The translations under genes and the position numbers were made by a program. The notes under the pieces were generated by a model that was given only the letters and a program-made list of their open reading frames with translations, ran no database searches and was not told the origin of the DNA. Source: CAYFPX01 sp964519895 (GTDB taxonomy: Bacteria; Myxococcota_A; UBA796; CAJQPC01). Taken from it: a stretch of DNA of 64,000 bases. The stretch covers positions 1 through 64,000 of the forward strand of contig CAZFLE010000027.1 in the NCBI GenBank assembly GCA_964519895.1. The letters run 5' to 3'. This document shows, piece by piece, positions 1-7,295 of this stretch (its first letter is position 1; each line of letters starts with the position of its first letter).

Positions 1-2
1 AC

Positions 3-164
3 GTGGACACCATGGAACAGGCCGTGCACGAGCTGATCATGGGCGAGGAGTCCGTCAAGGCCCTGGCCGCAAAGTACGACGTCTCCCGCGGCACCCTGCG
101 CGAGTGGGAAGAAATCTACACCGAGGCCGGGCGCGCGGCCCTGCAGAAGCACCGCGGGCGCTGA
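3..164 (+). CDS. Small helix-turn-helix protein (possibly 5'-truncated)
   Basis: The visible part encodes about 50 residues. An in-frame GTG lies at 3 and an ATG at 12, and the frame is open to the window edge, so the true start may be upstream. The region around KALAAKYDVSRGTLREWEE reads as a helix-turn-helix of the kind found at the start of transposase-like or DUF1153-like proteins, with the turn at YDVSRG and the recognition helix at TLREWEE. No catalytic domain follows, because the gene stops at TGA 162-164. It is most likely a small DNA-binding protein or the C-terminal end of one. The next gene ends 1 base away on the opposite strand. Confidence 0.55.
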   Translation: MDTMEQAVHELIMGEESVKALAAKYDVSRGTLREWEEIYTEAGRAALQKHRGR

Positions 165-165
165 C

Positions 166-495
166 TCAGGGCCCTTCGAGGTCTCCGAGGTGGCTGTCGA
201 AGCCAGCGGCCTCGACCGCTTCCTGCAGCCCGTACTCGTTGGCCAGGTTCGCGTCGAAGGTGACCAGGGCCTCGGCGTTGGGAAGGTCCATGACCACCCC
301 CGTCACGCCCCGCGTCCGGCGAAGCTCGGCCCGGACCTTCTGGGAGGCCGTCGCCGAGTTGAGGCCGTCGACCATCAACAGCGCCTGCCGGATGTCCGGG
401 GGGACCTCGTCGACCGGGCCGCTCTCGCAACCCGCACAGGGCAACGCCAGGCTGCCGACCAGTCCGATGAGCATTCCCGTCCGCGCCAGCCCCAT
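166..495 (-). CDS. HMA-fold-like lipoprotein without the CXXC metal motif
   Basis: This encodes a 109-residue secreted protein. The start at 495 is supported by AGGAGG a few bases upstream. The N-terminus is a hydrophobic signal (MLIGLVGSLALP) followed by CAGC, so it may be a lipoprotein, although the lipobox is not classical. Residues ~42-105 have the beta-alpha-beta-beta-alpha-beta pattern of heavy-metal-associated domains, including the typical closing ...EAVEAAGFD. Where HMA domains carry GMTCxxC, this protein has GLNSATA, so both metal-binding cysteines are absent. A role in metal transfer is therefore unlikely. It may be a structural or adaptor use of the fold. It is divergent from the oxidoreductase at 599. 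Confidence 0.7.
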   Translation of the reverse strand: MGLARTGMLIGLVGSLALPCAGCESGPVDEVPPDIRQALLMVDGLNSATASQKVRAELRRTRGVTGVVMDLPNAEALVTFDANLANEYGLQEAVEAAGFDSHLGDLEGP

Positions 496-598
496 AGCCA
501 CCTCCTGTTCCTGAATCGGGCCGGGACCACACGACCTGAGCCCCCTTTTCGCTAGGAGCCGGGTCTGGTTGAATGGCGGGCCAGACCCGAGGCTCCCG

Positions 599-1048
599 AT
601 GGACAAGGCCCCCGACTTCTCCAAGTCCCACATCCGCAAGATGGTGAAGCTGTTCAGCGCCCTGCACGTGTTCCTGTACCGCCTGCTCGGCGGCCGCCTG
701 GTCGGCGGCAAGGGCACGGTGATGCTGCTGACCACGACCGGCCGCAAGAGCGGCTTGGCCCGCACCAAGCCGGTGATGTACCTGGAAGAGGGCGAAGCCA
801 TCTACTGCGTCGCGTCCCGGGCAGGGTCCGCCAAGCATCCCCTCTGGTACAAGAACCTGGTCAAGACGCCCCAGGTCACCGTCGAGGTGATGGGCCGCGG
901 TCCACAGACGCGCACGGCTCGCACCGCGTCCGACGAAGAGCGGACGGACCTCTGGCCGCGCCTGGTGGCGACCTATGCGGACTTCGACACCTACCAGAGC
1001 CTGACCGAGCGCGCGATCCCGGTGGTGGTCCTGGACAAGCTTGCCTGA
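599..1048 (+). CDS. Deazaflavin (F420)-dependent nitroreductase family protein
   Basis: This encodes a 149-residue protein of the DUF385/Ddn type, a split-barrel flavin/F420-binding family. Its members reduce quinones or nitro compounds with F420H2, or bind other flavins. The family signature is visible as VMLLTTTGRKSG (residues ~41-52), followed by PVMY and then HPLWYKNLVKTPQVTVEV (~85-102), which is the conserved core of the family. The ATG at 599 has GAGG six bases upstream. A TTG at 569 with AGGAG is an alternative that would add ten residues. Substrate and cofactor cannot be told from sequence. F420 biosynthesis genes are not in this window, so a different flavin is possible. Confidence 0.85.
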   Translation: MDKAPDFSKSHIRKMVKLFSALHVFLYRLLGGRLVGGKGTVMLLTTTGRKSGLARTKPVMYLEEGEAIYCVASRAGSAKHPLWYKNLVKTPQVTVEVMGRGPQTRTARTASDEERTDLWPRLVATYADFDTYQSLTERAIPVVVLDKLA

Positions 1049-1050
1049 GC

Positions 1051-1068
1051 TGTCGCCGGTCGGCGACA
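1051..1068. terminator. Short GC-rich hairpin after the oxidoreductase gene
   Basis: TGTCGCC-GGTC-GGCGACA forms a perfect 7-bp stem with a 4-base loop, three bases after the stop codon at 1048. A further GGCGACA copy follows at 1081-1087, so alternative pairings exist. There is no T-run, so intrinsic termination is only suggested. Confidence 0.4.
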
Positions 1069-1175
1069 ACCGGCGCTACCGGCGACACCGGGCCGTGCTC
1101 GATCCGCACGCCTCGGTGCTGAAGCGTTGGCACGGACCGTGAAACACAGGGGACCGACCCTCGACGGAGTCCCCC

Positions 1176-1778
1176 ATGTCCAGCCTGTTCGCTCTGCTGC
1201 TCGTCGCCTGCGCCACCCCGGGCCAGGACACCGCCCTGCCAGAGGTCTCCTGCCCCGCGGACAGCATTGCAGCCCCCGGCTTCCACGCCAGCCTGCAGGC
1301 GGTCCTGGACACCGCCGAGGACGGCGCGGTGCTGTGCGTGGCCCCGGGCACCTGGGGCCCGGTGCGCATCGACCGGCCCGTGACACTCATCGGCGGAGCC
1401 GGCCCGCTGCACACCGAGCTGCACGGCCGCCACGACGGCAGCGCCGTCTGGATCGCCGATGCCGGTGCCGTGGCCCTGCACGGGCTCTCGATCACCGGGG
1501 GCAAGGCCACCCTCGGTGGCGGCCTGCGGGCCGAAGGGAAGTCTCACGTGACCCTGGTGGACGTGCTGGTCAGCGGCAACGACGCCGAGCGCGGCGGCGG
1601 GGTGGCCGTTCTCGACGGGGCCTTTCTGGAGTCCGAGGACACCGTGGTGGTCCTGAACCAGGCCGACGGCGCCGGTGGCGTGTGGGTCCAGGACGCGGCC
1701 ATCGACCTGGCCGGTGTGTCCCTGCTCTCGAACCAGCCGGACGATCTGGGGTGCAGCCGCAGCTACGGCTGCGACTGA
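1176..1778 (+). CDS. Secreted lipoprotein with right-handed beta-helix-like repeats
   Basis: This encodes 200 residues. Translation starts at ATG 1176, with GGAG upstream. A short signal ends in LLLVAC, a good lipobox with Cys12. Residues ~35-190 contain the features of right-handed parallel beta-helix (pectate-lyase-like) proteins: an AxDTAEDGAVLCVAPGTW entry motif, then stacked short strands (TLIGGAGP, SITGGKATLGGG, VLVSGNDAERGGG, VVLNQADGAGGVW). It is shorter than most such proteins and no catalytic motif is recognisable, so a surface-structural role is more likely than an enzyme. Its last 16 bases overlap the end of the convergent GntR gene. Confidence 0.7.
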   Translation: MSSLFALLLVACATPGQDTALPEVSCPADSIAAPGFHASLQAVLDTAEDGAVLCVAPGTWGPVRIDRPVTLIGGAGPLHTELHGRHDGSAVWIADAGAVALHGLSITGGKATLGGGLRAEGKSHVTLVDVLVSGNDAERGGGVAVLDGAFLESEDTVVVLNQADGAGGVWVQDAAIDLAGVSLLSNQPDDLGCSRSYGCD

Positions 1779-2476
1779 AGGCCGGCCCGGAAGCGGGCCA
1801 CCGACCGGGCATCCCACGCACCCAGGACCTCGTCCAGGGCCACCGCCAGGTCCTGGGGCGCCAGCCCCGACAGCCACAGACCGGCGATCGCCCCGATGAC
1901 CTGGGCGTGATCGCTCGCGTCTCCGTACAGCGCCTCGGCGATGCCAGGCACGTCCTCGACCAGCCTCTCGACGGTGTTGAAGACAGCGATGGCGGCGAAG
2001 TTGCCGCCCAGCTCGAGCACCCGCCGGGTGAAGGCCAGATCGGCCCGGGCCCGCTCGACCAGGCTCAGGTCCGCCCGACCCAGGGTCAAGGCATGGGCCA
2101 TCAACTGGGGCGCCTGGGCCAGGGTCTCGGGATCCAACCCCGACGCCAGGTGCACCGCGAAGAGCCGGCGCAGGGCCAGGAAGTCCTGGAAGACCCGGGT
2201 CACGCGCTCGGGGTCGTCGCGCAGGGCCTCGAACCAGAGGGGGATCAGCCCCAGGCCGGCGCTGCGAGCGGGGTCGAGCACCACGCTCCCGCTGCCAGGG
2301 GTGACCGCCACGAGGTCCAGGGCCTGCAGTCGGGCCAGCACACGCTGGACGGTGGGCACGGTCACACCGAGCTCCAGGGCCAGCGCCCGCACCGACGGCA
2401 GGCGACTGCCCGGCGGCCGCTCGCCGCGCAGGATCGCGATGGCCAGGCTGCGCTCCAGTCGCGCCGCAGTGTTCAC
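1763..2476 (-). CDS. GntR family (FadR-like) transcriptional regulator
   Basis: This encodes 237 residues. The GTG start at 2476 has GGAG five bases upstream. Residues ~1-70 form the GntR winged helix (LPSVRALALELGVTVPTVQRVLARLQALDLV, then a GSGSVV wing). The rest is all-helical, as in FadR/FCD effector domains, with a D..F.R.....GN-like segment near residues 160-175. It probably represses its own gene and the divergent unknown gene/MDR pair through the palindrome at 2496-2523. Its ligand is unknown; FadR relatives often bind acyl or organic acids. The 3' end overlaps the preceding plus-strand gene by 16 bases. Confidence 0.85.
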   Translation of the reverse strand: MNTAARLERSLAIAILRGERPPGSRLPSVRALALELGVTVPTVQRVLARLQALDLVAVTPGSGSVVLDPARSAGLGLIPLWFEALRDDPERVTRVFQDFLALRRLFAVHLASGLDPETLAQAPQLMAHALTLGRADLSLVERARADLAFTRRVLELGGNFAAIAVFNTVERLVEDVPGIAEALYGDASDHAQVIGAIAGLWLSGLAPQDLAVALDEVLGAWDARSVARFRAGLQSQP

Positions 2477-2495
2477 AGGATCTCCGTGCCGGATG

Positions 2496-2523
2496 ACTGT
2501 ATAACACAATTGTATTATACAGT
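2496..2523. promoter_or_regulatory. Palindromic operator between the GntR gene and its divergent target
   Basis: This is a 28-base palindrome with outer arms ACTGTATAA and TTATACAGT and an inner ACAATTGT core; 13 of 14 base pairs are symmetric (only 2505/2514 mismatch). It lies in an AT-rich island in an otherwise GC-rich region, 20 bases from each start codon (2476 and 2544), and contains TATAAC and TATTAT sequences that could serve as -10 boxes in both directions. This is what is expected of an autoregulatory GntR operator. Confidence 0.8.
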
Positions 2524-2543
2524 TTTCACCCCAAGGAGCGTGC

Positions 2544-3254
2544 ATGGCCCCCCTGGACCTCGAGACCCGACTGGCACCGCTGCGCAACGCCGGCCGCCTG
2601 GCCGAGCTCCCGACCCCCTGGCAGCTGCTCCAGGCCGAGCTGGAGATGGCCCCCTTTGTCATCAGCATCGACGTGACCGACGAGCCCTTCTACGCCGGGG
2701 CCCCCCTGCGCCACCCGGTGGTGCGCCAGCCCTTCATCTTCCGCGAGGTCGGCTGGGACCACCTGCGCATCGGCACCGGCCTGCGCAGCGGGCTCCTGCC
2801 GATCTGTCGACACCTGATCCTGACAGTGCACAGGGGCATGCCGGTCTGGGATCTGCAGCTGGTCCACACCCATGCCGACGGTCTGGCCACCCTTCGCCGC
2901 GCGATCGAGGACCAGCTGGCCGACGAGAGCCCCACCGCTCGCCGGCTCAACCGGCTGGCCCGGCGCCTCATGCCCGATCCCCGGACCTACCACCAGCGCT
3001 TCGTGGGCCCGGACGGCTGGATCGCCCAGGCAGAGGCCCTGGACTACCCGACCGCAGACCAGGCCGGCGCGACCCTGCCACCGGAGTACTTCAGCCTGGT
3101 CGGGTTCCTGGAGCACGCCCAGACCGGCTTTCCGGCCCGCTTCGCCGACGTGGCGTGGCATCGGTGGCCCGGCCGCCTGCTCCGCCTGCCCCTGCGGCTC
3201 TACCGCGAGGGCGGATCCCTGGGGTGGGCGCGGATCCCCCTCCGGGACGGATGA
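2544..3254 (+). CDS. Conserved-looking protein of unknown function under GntR control
   Basis: This encodes 236 residues starting at ATG 2544 with AAGGAG upstream. I do not recognise the family. There is no signal peptide or membrane segment, so it is probably cytoplasmic. It has a mixed alpha/beta look, with a Trp/Arg/His-rich middle (HPVVRQPFIFREVGWDHLRIG, residues ~57-77) and a basic C-terminal stretch. It overlaps the next gene by four bases (ATGA), so the two are translationally coupled. Its position directly behind the GntR operator suggests that it and the MDR oxidoreductase act in one small regulated pathway. Confidence 0.65.
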   Translation: MAPLDLETRLAPLRNAGRLAELPTPWQLLQAELEMAPFVISIDVTDEPFYAGAPLRHPVVRQPFIFREVGWDHLRIGTGLRSGLLPICRHLILTVHRGMPVWDLQLVHTHADGLATLRRAIEDQLADESPTARRLNRLARRLMPDPRTYHQRFVGPDGWIAQAEALDYPTADQAGATLPPEYFSLVGFLEHAQTGFPARFADVAWHRWPGRLLRLPLRLYREGGSLGWARIPLRDG

Positions 3255-4255
3255 GCGCCTCGCGCCGCATCGAGGTCCGCGGGTCGGGCGGTCCCGACGT
3301 GCTCCACGTGGTCGAAGGGCCGATCCCGATCCCGGGCCGCGGTCAGGTGGTGATCAGAGTCCAGGCAGCCGGCGTGGCCTATGGCGACGTGATGCGCCGC
3401 CGAGGCGTGCTCGCGCCGCCGTGGGCATTCACCCCCGGCTACGACGTGGTGGGCCGGATCGCGACGGTGGGCCGCGGTGTGGACCCCGACCGCGTGGGTC
3501 AGTGCGTGGGGCTCTTGCTCCCGGGCATCGGCTTCGGCGGGTACGCCGAGCACGTCAGGGCCCGGGCCACTCGCCTGGTGCCGATCCCCACCGGCCTGGA
3601 CCCCGTCGTCGCCGTGGCCTTGGGGCTCAACTACGTGACCGCCTGGCAGATCCTCCACCGCCAGCTGCGCCTGCCGCCAGGCGCGTCGCTGTTGGTGCAC
3701 GGCGCAGCGGGGGGTGTCGGCACGGCGCTCGTGGAGCTGGGCCGCCAGGCGGGCCTGACGCTCTACGGCACCGCCTCGGCCCCCAAGCACGAACAGGTGC
3801 GAGCCCGGGGTGCCGAGCCCATCGACTACCGGGCCCACGACTTCGTCGACGTGTTGCGTCAGCGCCTTCCCCAGGGTCTGGACGCGGTGACGGACGGCAT
3901 CGGCGGGAACCACCTGCTGCGCTCGCGCCAGGTCCTGCGCCGGGGCGGTGCCCTGGTGTTCTTTGGGGTCTCCGGCGACGTCGCCGGCGGCATGTCCCAG
4001 GTGCTGCGCGGGGGGGCCGCCCTGCTGCGGCTGGCCCTCGATCCCCGGCTACGCCTGCGCCTCTACGGCTTCATGAGCAGCCCGGCCAGCCTGCCCTGGC
4101 GCTGCCGACAGGACTGGGCCCGGCTCCTCGACCTGGGCGCCTCGGGCGAACTGGCGCCCGCCATCGGTGCCCGCATCCCCCTGCTCCAAGCCGCCCAGGC
4201 CCACGACCTGGTGGACCGGGCCGCGGTGGTGGGCAAGGTCGTGCTGACCGCTTGA
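3251..4255 (+). CDS. Zinc-independent MDR oxidoreductase (quinone oxidoreductase-like)
   Basis: This encodes 334 residues of the medium-chain dehydrogenase/reductase superfamily, quinone oxidoreductase/VAT1 branch, which uses NAD(P)H to reduce quinones or enones. The GroES-like half is at residues ~10-120 (AAGVAYGDVMRRRG, then PGYDVVGRI), and the Rossmann half has the nucleotide-binding GAAGGVGTA at ~156-164. The zinc-ligand Cys and GHE motifs of alcohol dehydrogenases are missing. The start ATG overlaps the stop of the upstream gene. Its stop TGA (4253-4255) directly abuts the stop of the convergent phosphoesterase gene. Confidence 0.88.
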   Translation: MSASRRIEVRGSGGPDVLHVVEGPIPIPGRGQVVIRVQAAGVAYGDVMRRRGVLAPPWAFTPGYDVVGRIATVGRGVDPDRVGQCVGLLLPGIGFGGYAEHVRARATRLVPIPTGLDPVVAVALGLNYVTAWQILHRQLRLPPGASLLVHGAAGGVGTALVELGRQAGLTLYGTASAPKHEQVRARGAEPIDYRAHDFVDVLRQRLPQGLDAVTDGIGGNHLLRSRQVLRRGGALVFFGVSGDVAGGMSQVLRGGAALLRLALDPRLRLRLYGFMSSPASLPWRCRQDWARLLDLGASGELAPAIGARIPLLQAAQAHDLVDRAAVVGKVVLTA

Positions 4256-5623
4256 TCAGGCGCCGACCTGGGCCTCGCTGAGCACCGTGGACTGGCCCCC
4301 GCTCCACTCGAACAGGGCGATCTTGGCGCCGCCCTGGGGGTGGGGCTCCAGGGTCACGCCGGTGAAGCGCTTCAGGGTGGGCACGGTGTCGCCCTGGGTC
4401 TGGCTCAGGCTGGGGTTGCGGCGCAGGGTGCGCAGGAAGTTCAGCCAGTCTTCCTCGGGGGCATCGGCCGGCGGCAGCTGCATGAGGTGGATCCACGTGC
4501 CCGAGTTCACATAGGTCAGGTCGCCTTGCTTTTGGAAGCGGGCCGAGTGGGTGTGGCCCAGCACGACCGCCTGGGCCCGGTACTTGGCCGCCAGCCGACC
4601 GGCCTCGGTCCACTCGGCGTCGGTGGGCACAAGCTCGAAGTACTTGTCGCCGGAGTCCCCGGCGAGCTTGGCCTGGGCCTTGGCGTAGACCTGGAAGCCC
4701 TGGCGGGCCATCTTCAGAGCCGCGGTCTTGAGGTTCGGGTCCTCGTCGCCCTCGGCGAAGTCGAACATGGCCTCGGGGTCCAGCAGCTCCTCGAGGGCGA
4801 AGATCTCGTCGTCGGTGAGGCCGGCCTGGTCGACGGCGTCCGCGAGCCCCAGGTCACCGTCGTCCTCCTCGTCGTCTGCGAACGTGAAGGCGTCGTCGGC
4901 CGTCCGGAACAGCTGCCACAGGATGCGCAGGGACGTGCCCTGGGCCACCAGCTTGACCGCGGTGGGGTTCACGGCGATCGCGGCCATCGCCGCGCCCTGG
5001 AAGTCGGGCTTCAGCAGGTCGGCGAACCGCATTTGGAAGTCCTTCTTGAGCGGGTTGAGCAGCTTCTTCACCAGCCGCGAGCCCGCCGGGTAGGTGAAGT
5101 TCGTGTACCGCCCCAGCCGGGGCTTCTTCTTGAGGCCGTTCCAGTCGATGCGATTCCACTGGTCGCTGTGCTCCCCGTGCGCGACCAGGATGCGAGCGCC
5201 GTTGACCTGGGCGATGCGAGGCTCCTCGCCCAGCTCGAAGCGGAGCCGGGACGACACGTTCCGGGGCTGGCCCAGCGCGCCCTGGATCACCTTCTGGACC
5301 TCGGGGATCGCCAGCTCGATGTCGTGGTTGCCCACCCGGACCACCACCTGGCCGCCGGCGGCCAGGATCTTGCCGACCGAGCGCAGCACCGCGGCCGTCT
5401 CGCGGTTTCGGCAGATCGCGCGGGTCTGCTCCTCGGCCCGGGAGACCTTGAGCCGCAGAGGGTCCTCGTTCATCAGGTAGTCAAAGGTGTCCCCGTTGAA
5501 GATCACCGTGGTGTCGCGGCTGGCCCAGGTGTCCAGCAGCTCCGGCAGCTCGGCGCCGCCTGCATAGATGTCGTAGCCCCGGCCATTGCCCAGGTGGACG
5601 TCGCTCAGGATCAAGGTGCGCAT
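4256..5623 (-). CDS. Calcineurin-like metallophosphoesterase
   Basis: This encodes 455 residues. The dinuclear metal-binding motifs occur in order: SDVHLG (residues 7-12; Asp8, His10), NGDTFD (Asp45), GNHD (~118-121), VAHGEHSDQW (~160), and LGHTHS near residue 380. The overall plan resembles UDP-2,3-diacylglucosamine hydrolase-like phosphoesterases, but the protein is much longer. An insertion (residues ~200-330) includes a very acidic stretch with DDEEDDGD. No signal peptide is seen, so it is cytoplasmic or peripheral. The substrate is unknown. Confidence 0.85.
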   Translation of the reverse strand: MRTLILSDVHLGNGRGYDIYAGGAELPELLDTWASRDTTVIFNGDTFDYLMNEDPLRLKVSRAEEQTRAICRNRETAAVLRSVGKILAAGGQVVVRVGNHDIELAIPEVQKVIQGALGQPRNVSSRLRFELGEEPRIAQVNGARILVAHGEHSDQWNRIDWNGLKKKPRLGRYTNFTYPAGSRLVKKLLNPLKKDFQMRFADLLKPDFQGAAMAAIAVNPTAVKLVAQGTSLRILWQLFRTADDAFTFADDEEDDGDLGLADAVDQAGLTDDEIFALEELLDPEAMFDFAEGDEDPNLKTAALKMARQGFQVYAKAQAKLAGDSGDKYFELVPTDAEWTEAGRLAAKYRAQAVVLGHTHSARFQKQGDLTYVNSGTWIHLMQLPPADAPEEDWLNFLRTLRRNPSLSQTQGDTVPTLKRFTGVTLEPHPQGGAKIALFEWSGGQSTVLSEAQVGA

Positions 5624-5754
5624 GGTCTGCCTCCGCGCCGGGGTGAGGGGCGCAGAGTCTACCCCCTGGCAGGTTGGCCCAGGGGGCCGGATCCCCTCAA
5701 GACACGACCCAGCACGACCGATGTGGCAGCTGAGTCGCGTCCGTCGGAGGACCC

Positions 5755-7062
5755 ATGAGCGAGGCGTTGGCCGCAGGCCAGGTGACTGTCGAGACCGTGC
5801 TCGAAGATGAGGGCTGTTCCTTTGATCTGGTCCAGGCCGCCACGAGCCTGGCCGAGGCCGACGACGAGCTGGCAGACCTGGTGGTGCGGATCGCAGCGAG
5901 CCCCATGATGGGAGGCCGGCTGGTGCCCGCCGACGTGGGCGAAGCCGCGGGTGCGATGGGTGCCACGATGTTCCGCGATGTCGTGCTGTGGCACCGCCTG
6001 ATCCAGGCCCTCGAGGACGCTTCTCCCATGATGGTGGAGCGGGCCGTGGCCACGGCGGGCATCGCCGTGCACGACCTGGGGCCCCGCAAGGACAGCGCCG
6101 AGATCGCCGACGCGATCACCCGGGGCCTGGCGGCGACTCTGGGGTCCGCACGCCTGTTGTCCCGCCTGGAGAACTCCGCGTTCTCGGAGCTGCTCTCGCA
6201 GCTGACCGGCGACCGCCTGGCCCAGGCCGAGCGCTTCTTCTTCGGATCGTCGGGCGCCGACGAGCTCGATGCGCTGGCGCAGCGCTGGAACCTGCCGGGC
6301 GCGATGGCCGACAAGTTGGCGCCCCAGCATGGGAGCAAGGCCGCGAGTGATCAGGCCGCGTGGGCCGTCCGCGTGGCCCAGCTCGACGAGAACGACGACG
6401 CCTGGCCGACCCTCGAGAAGGTCGGTGCCCTGTTCGGCTACGAGGACCTGTCGCTGGAACCGAGCAACCCCTCTCTCGATGCCGGGGGACTGGCGGTGCT
6501 CTCCAGCCTGTTGGGCGCGTCACAGGGCGTGCCCTCTGCCGAGTCGGACGAGCGGGTCCGCTCCGCCATGGACCTGGCCGCGGATCCGCGCTTCATCTGG
6601 AGCTTCGCCGAGAGCGCGGTGCACGCTGCCACGCGGTTCCGGACCCCCCTGTCGGTCATCGCGATCGCCTGTGGCGGCGATGTGTCGGACGAGGACACGG
6701 TGAGCGCCCAGATCGCCACCTTCCAGTCGATTCGAGACCTGGTGCGCACCAGCGACGCCATCGGCCTGCTGAACGCCACCCACTTCCTGATCGTGCTGCC
6801 TGGCACCCGCCCCCAGGGCGCTCGCACGCTGGCGGAGCGCATGGCACACCGGCTCCAGACCGCCGCCGAGTCGCGCAGTGAGGTCTACGCCTGTAGCCCC
6901 CACCACGTGTACAGCACAGCCCTCAACCAGGAGAGCACCCAGCGCCCGACGGCCGAGCAGCTGGTCCAGACCGCCCTGGACGGACTCGCCGAGCTCAAGC
7001 GGGCTCGCGGCGGCAAGCTCTGTGGCTACAACGACCGGGACTTGAGCATCTTCAGGCCTTGA
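5755..7062 (+). CDS. HDOD-domain protein with degenerate GGDEF C-terminus
   Basis: This encodes 435 residues; ATG 5755 has GGAGG four bases upstream. Residues ~20-210 look like an HDOD domain: the family signature of a Trp-x-Leu-Pro turn before a His is present as QRWNLPGAMADKLAPQHG. The C-terminal ~160 residues have the layout of a GGDEF domain (DLVRTSDAIGLL..., then IVLPGTRPQGARTLAERMA). The catalytic GGDEF loop itself is replaced by LNATHF, so cyclic-di-GMP synthesis is very unlikely. Such proteins are usually signalling scaffolds. The chemosensory operon with a PilZ protein lies immediately downstream, convergently oriented. Confidence 0.7.
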   Translation: MSEALAAGQVTVETVLEDEGCSFDLVQAATSLAEADDELADLVVRIAASPMMGGRLVPADVGEAAGAMGATMFRDVVLWHRLIQALEDASPMMVERAVATAGIAVHDLGPRKDSAEIADAITRGLAATLGSARLLSRLENSAFSELLSQLTGDRLAQAERFFFGSSGADELDALAQRWNLPGAMADKLAPQHGSKAASDQAAWAVRVAQLDENDDAWPTLEKVGALFGYEDLSLEPSNPSLDAGGLAVLSSLLGASQGVPSAESDERVRSAMDLAADPRFIWSFAESAVHAATRFRTPLSVIAIACGGDVSDEDTVSAQIATFQSIRDLVRTSDAIGLLNATHFLIVLPGTRPQGARTLAERMAHRLQTAAESRSEVYACSPHHVYSTALNQESTQRPTAEQLVQTALDGLAELKRARGGKLCGYNDRDLSIFRP

Positions 7063-7153
7063 TCGCCTGATTGGCGCGCTATCACCGGCCCCAGACAGCC
7101 CTATAGGCGACAATCCAACCCAGAGTCATGCCCCAGGCCCAGAACCCCTAAAT

Positions 7154-7204
7154 ATAGGAATCCATGCCAGATTGGCTAATGCTTAACAAAAGGTTCCTGA
7201 CCCC
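7154..7204 (+). repeat. 51 bp REP-like repeat, copy A
   Basis: This starts ATAGGAATCCATG, has eight variable bases, then 30 bases (GCTAATGCTTAAC through CCTGACCCC) that are identical to the reverse complement of 26158-26208. It sits in the convergent intergenic space between 7062 and 7296. The AGGTTCCTGACCCC end recalls REP sequences linked to REP-associated tyrosine transposases, but no such transposase is in the window. Confidence 0.75.
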
Positions 7205-7252
7205 GGTTCTCCCCCCTCTCCCCCCCGGTTCCCCCCGACACCGAATTCCCCC
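7201..7252 (-). other. C-rich tract, potential G-quadruplex on the minus strand
   Basis: Runs of C at 7201-7204, 7211-7216, 7220-7226, 7231-7236 and 7248-7252 are separated by 6, 3, 4 and 11 bases. On the minus strand, which carries the mRNA of the PilZ gene ending at 7296, this reads as G6-N4-G7-N3-G6-N6-G4, a classical quadruplex motif. It directly follows repeat copy A and lies just 3' of the chemosensory operon, so it may act in termination or mRNA 3'-end stability. Confidence 0.5.
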
Positions 7253-7295
7253 GGTTCCCGACCCACTTGAGACCGGCCTGGCGAGAGACCCGAGC

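Noticed and set aside
1121..1160. TTGGCAC upstream of the beta-helix lipoprotein as a sigma-54 promoter
   Set aside because: The -12 element (TTGC) is missing at the right spacing; the TGGCAC match alone is common in GC-rich DNA.
1127..4255. A 1042-residue frame running through several genes
   Set aside because: Only its 3' end, from 3251, is real (MDR oxidoreductase); the upstream part crosses the lipoprotein and GntR genes in a noise frame.
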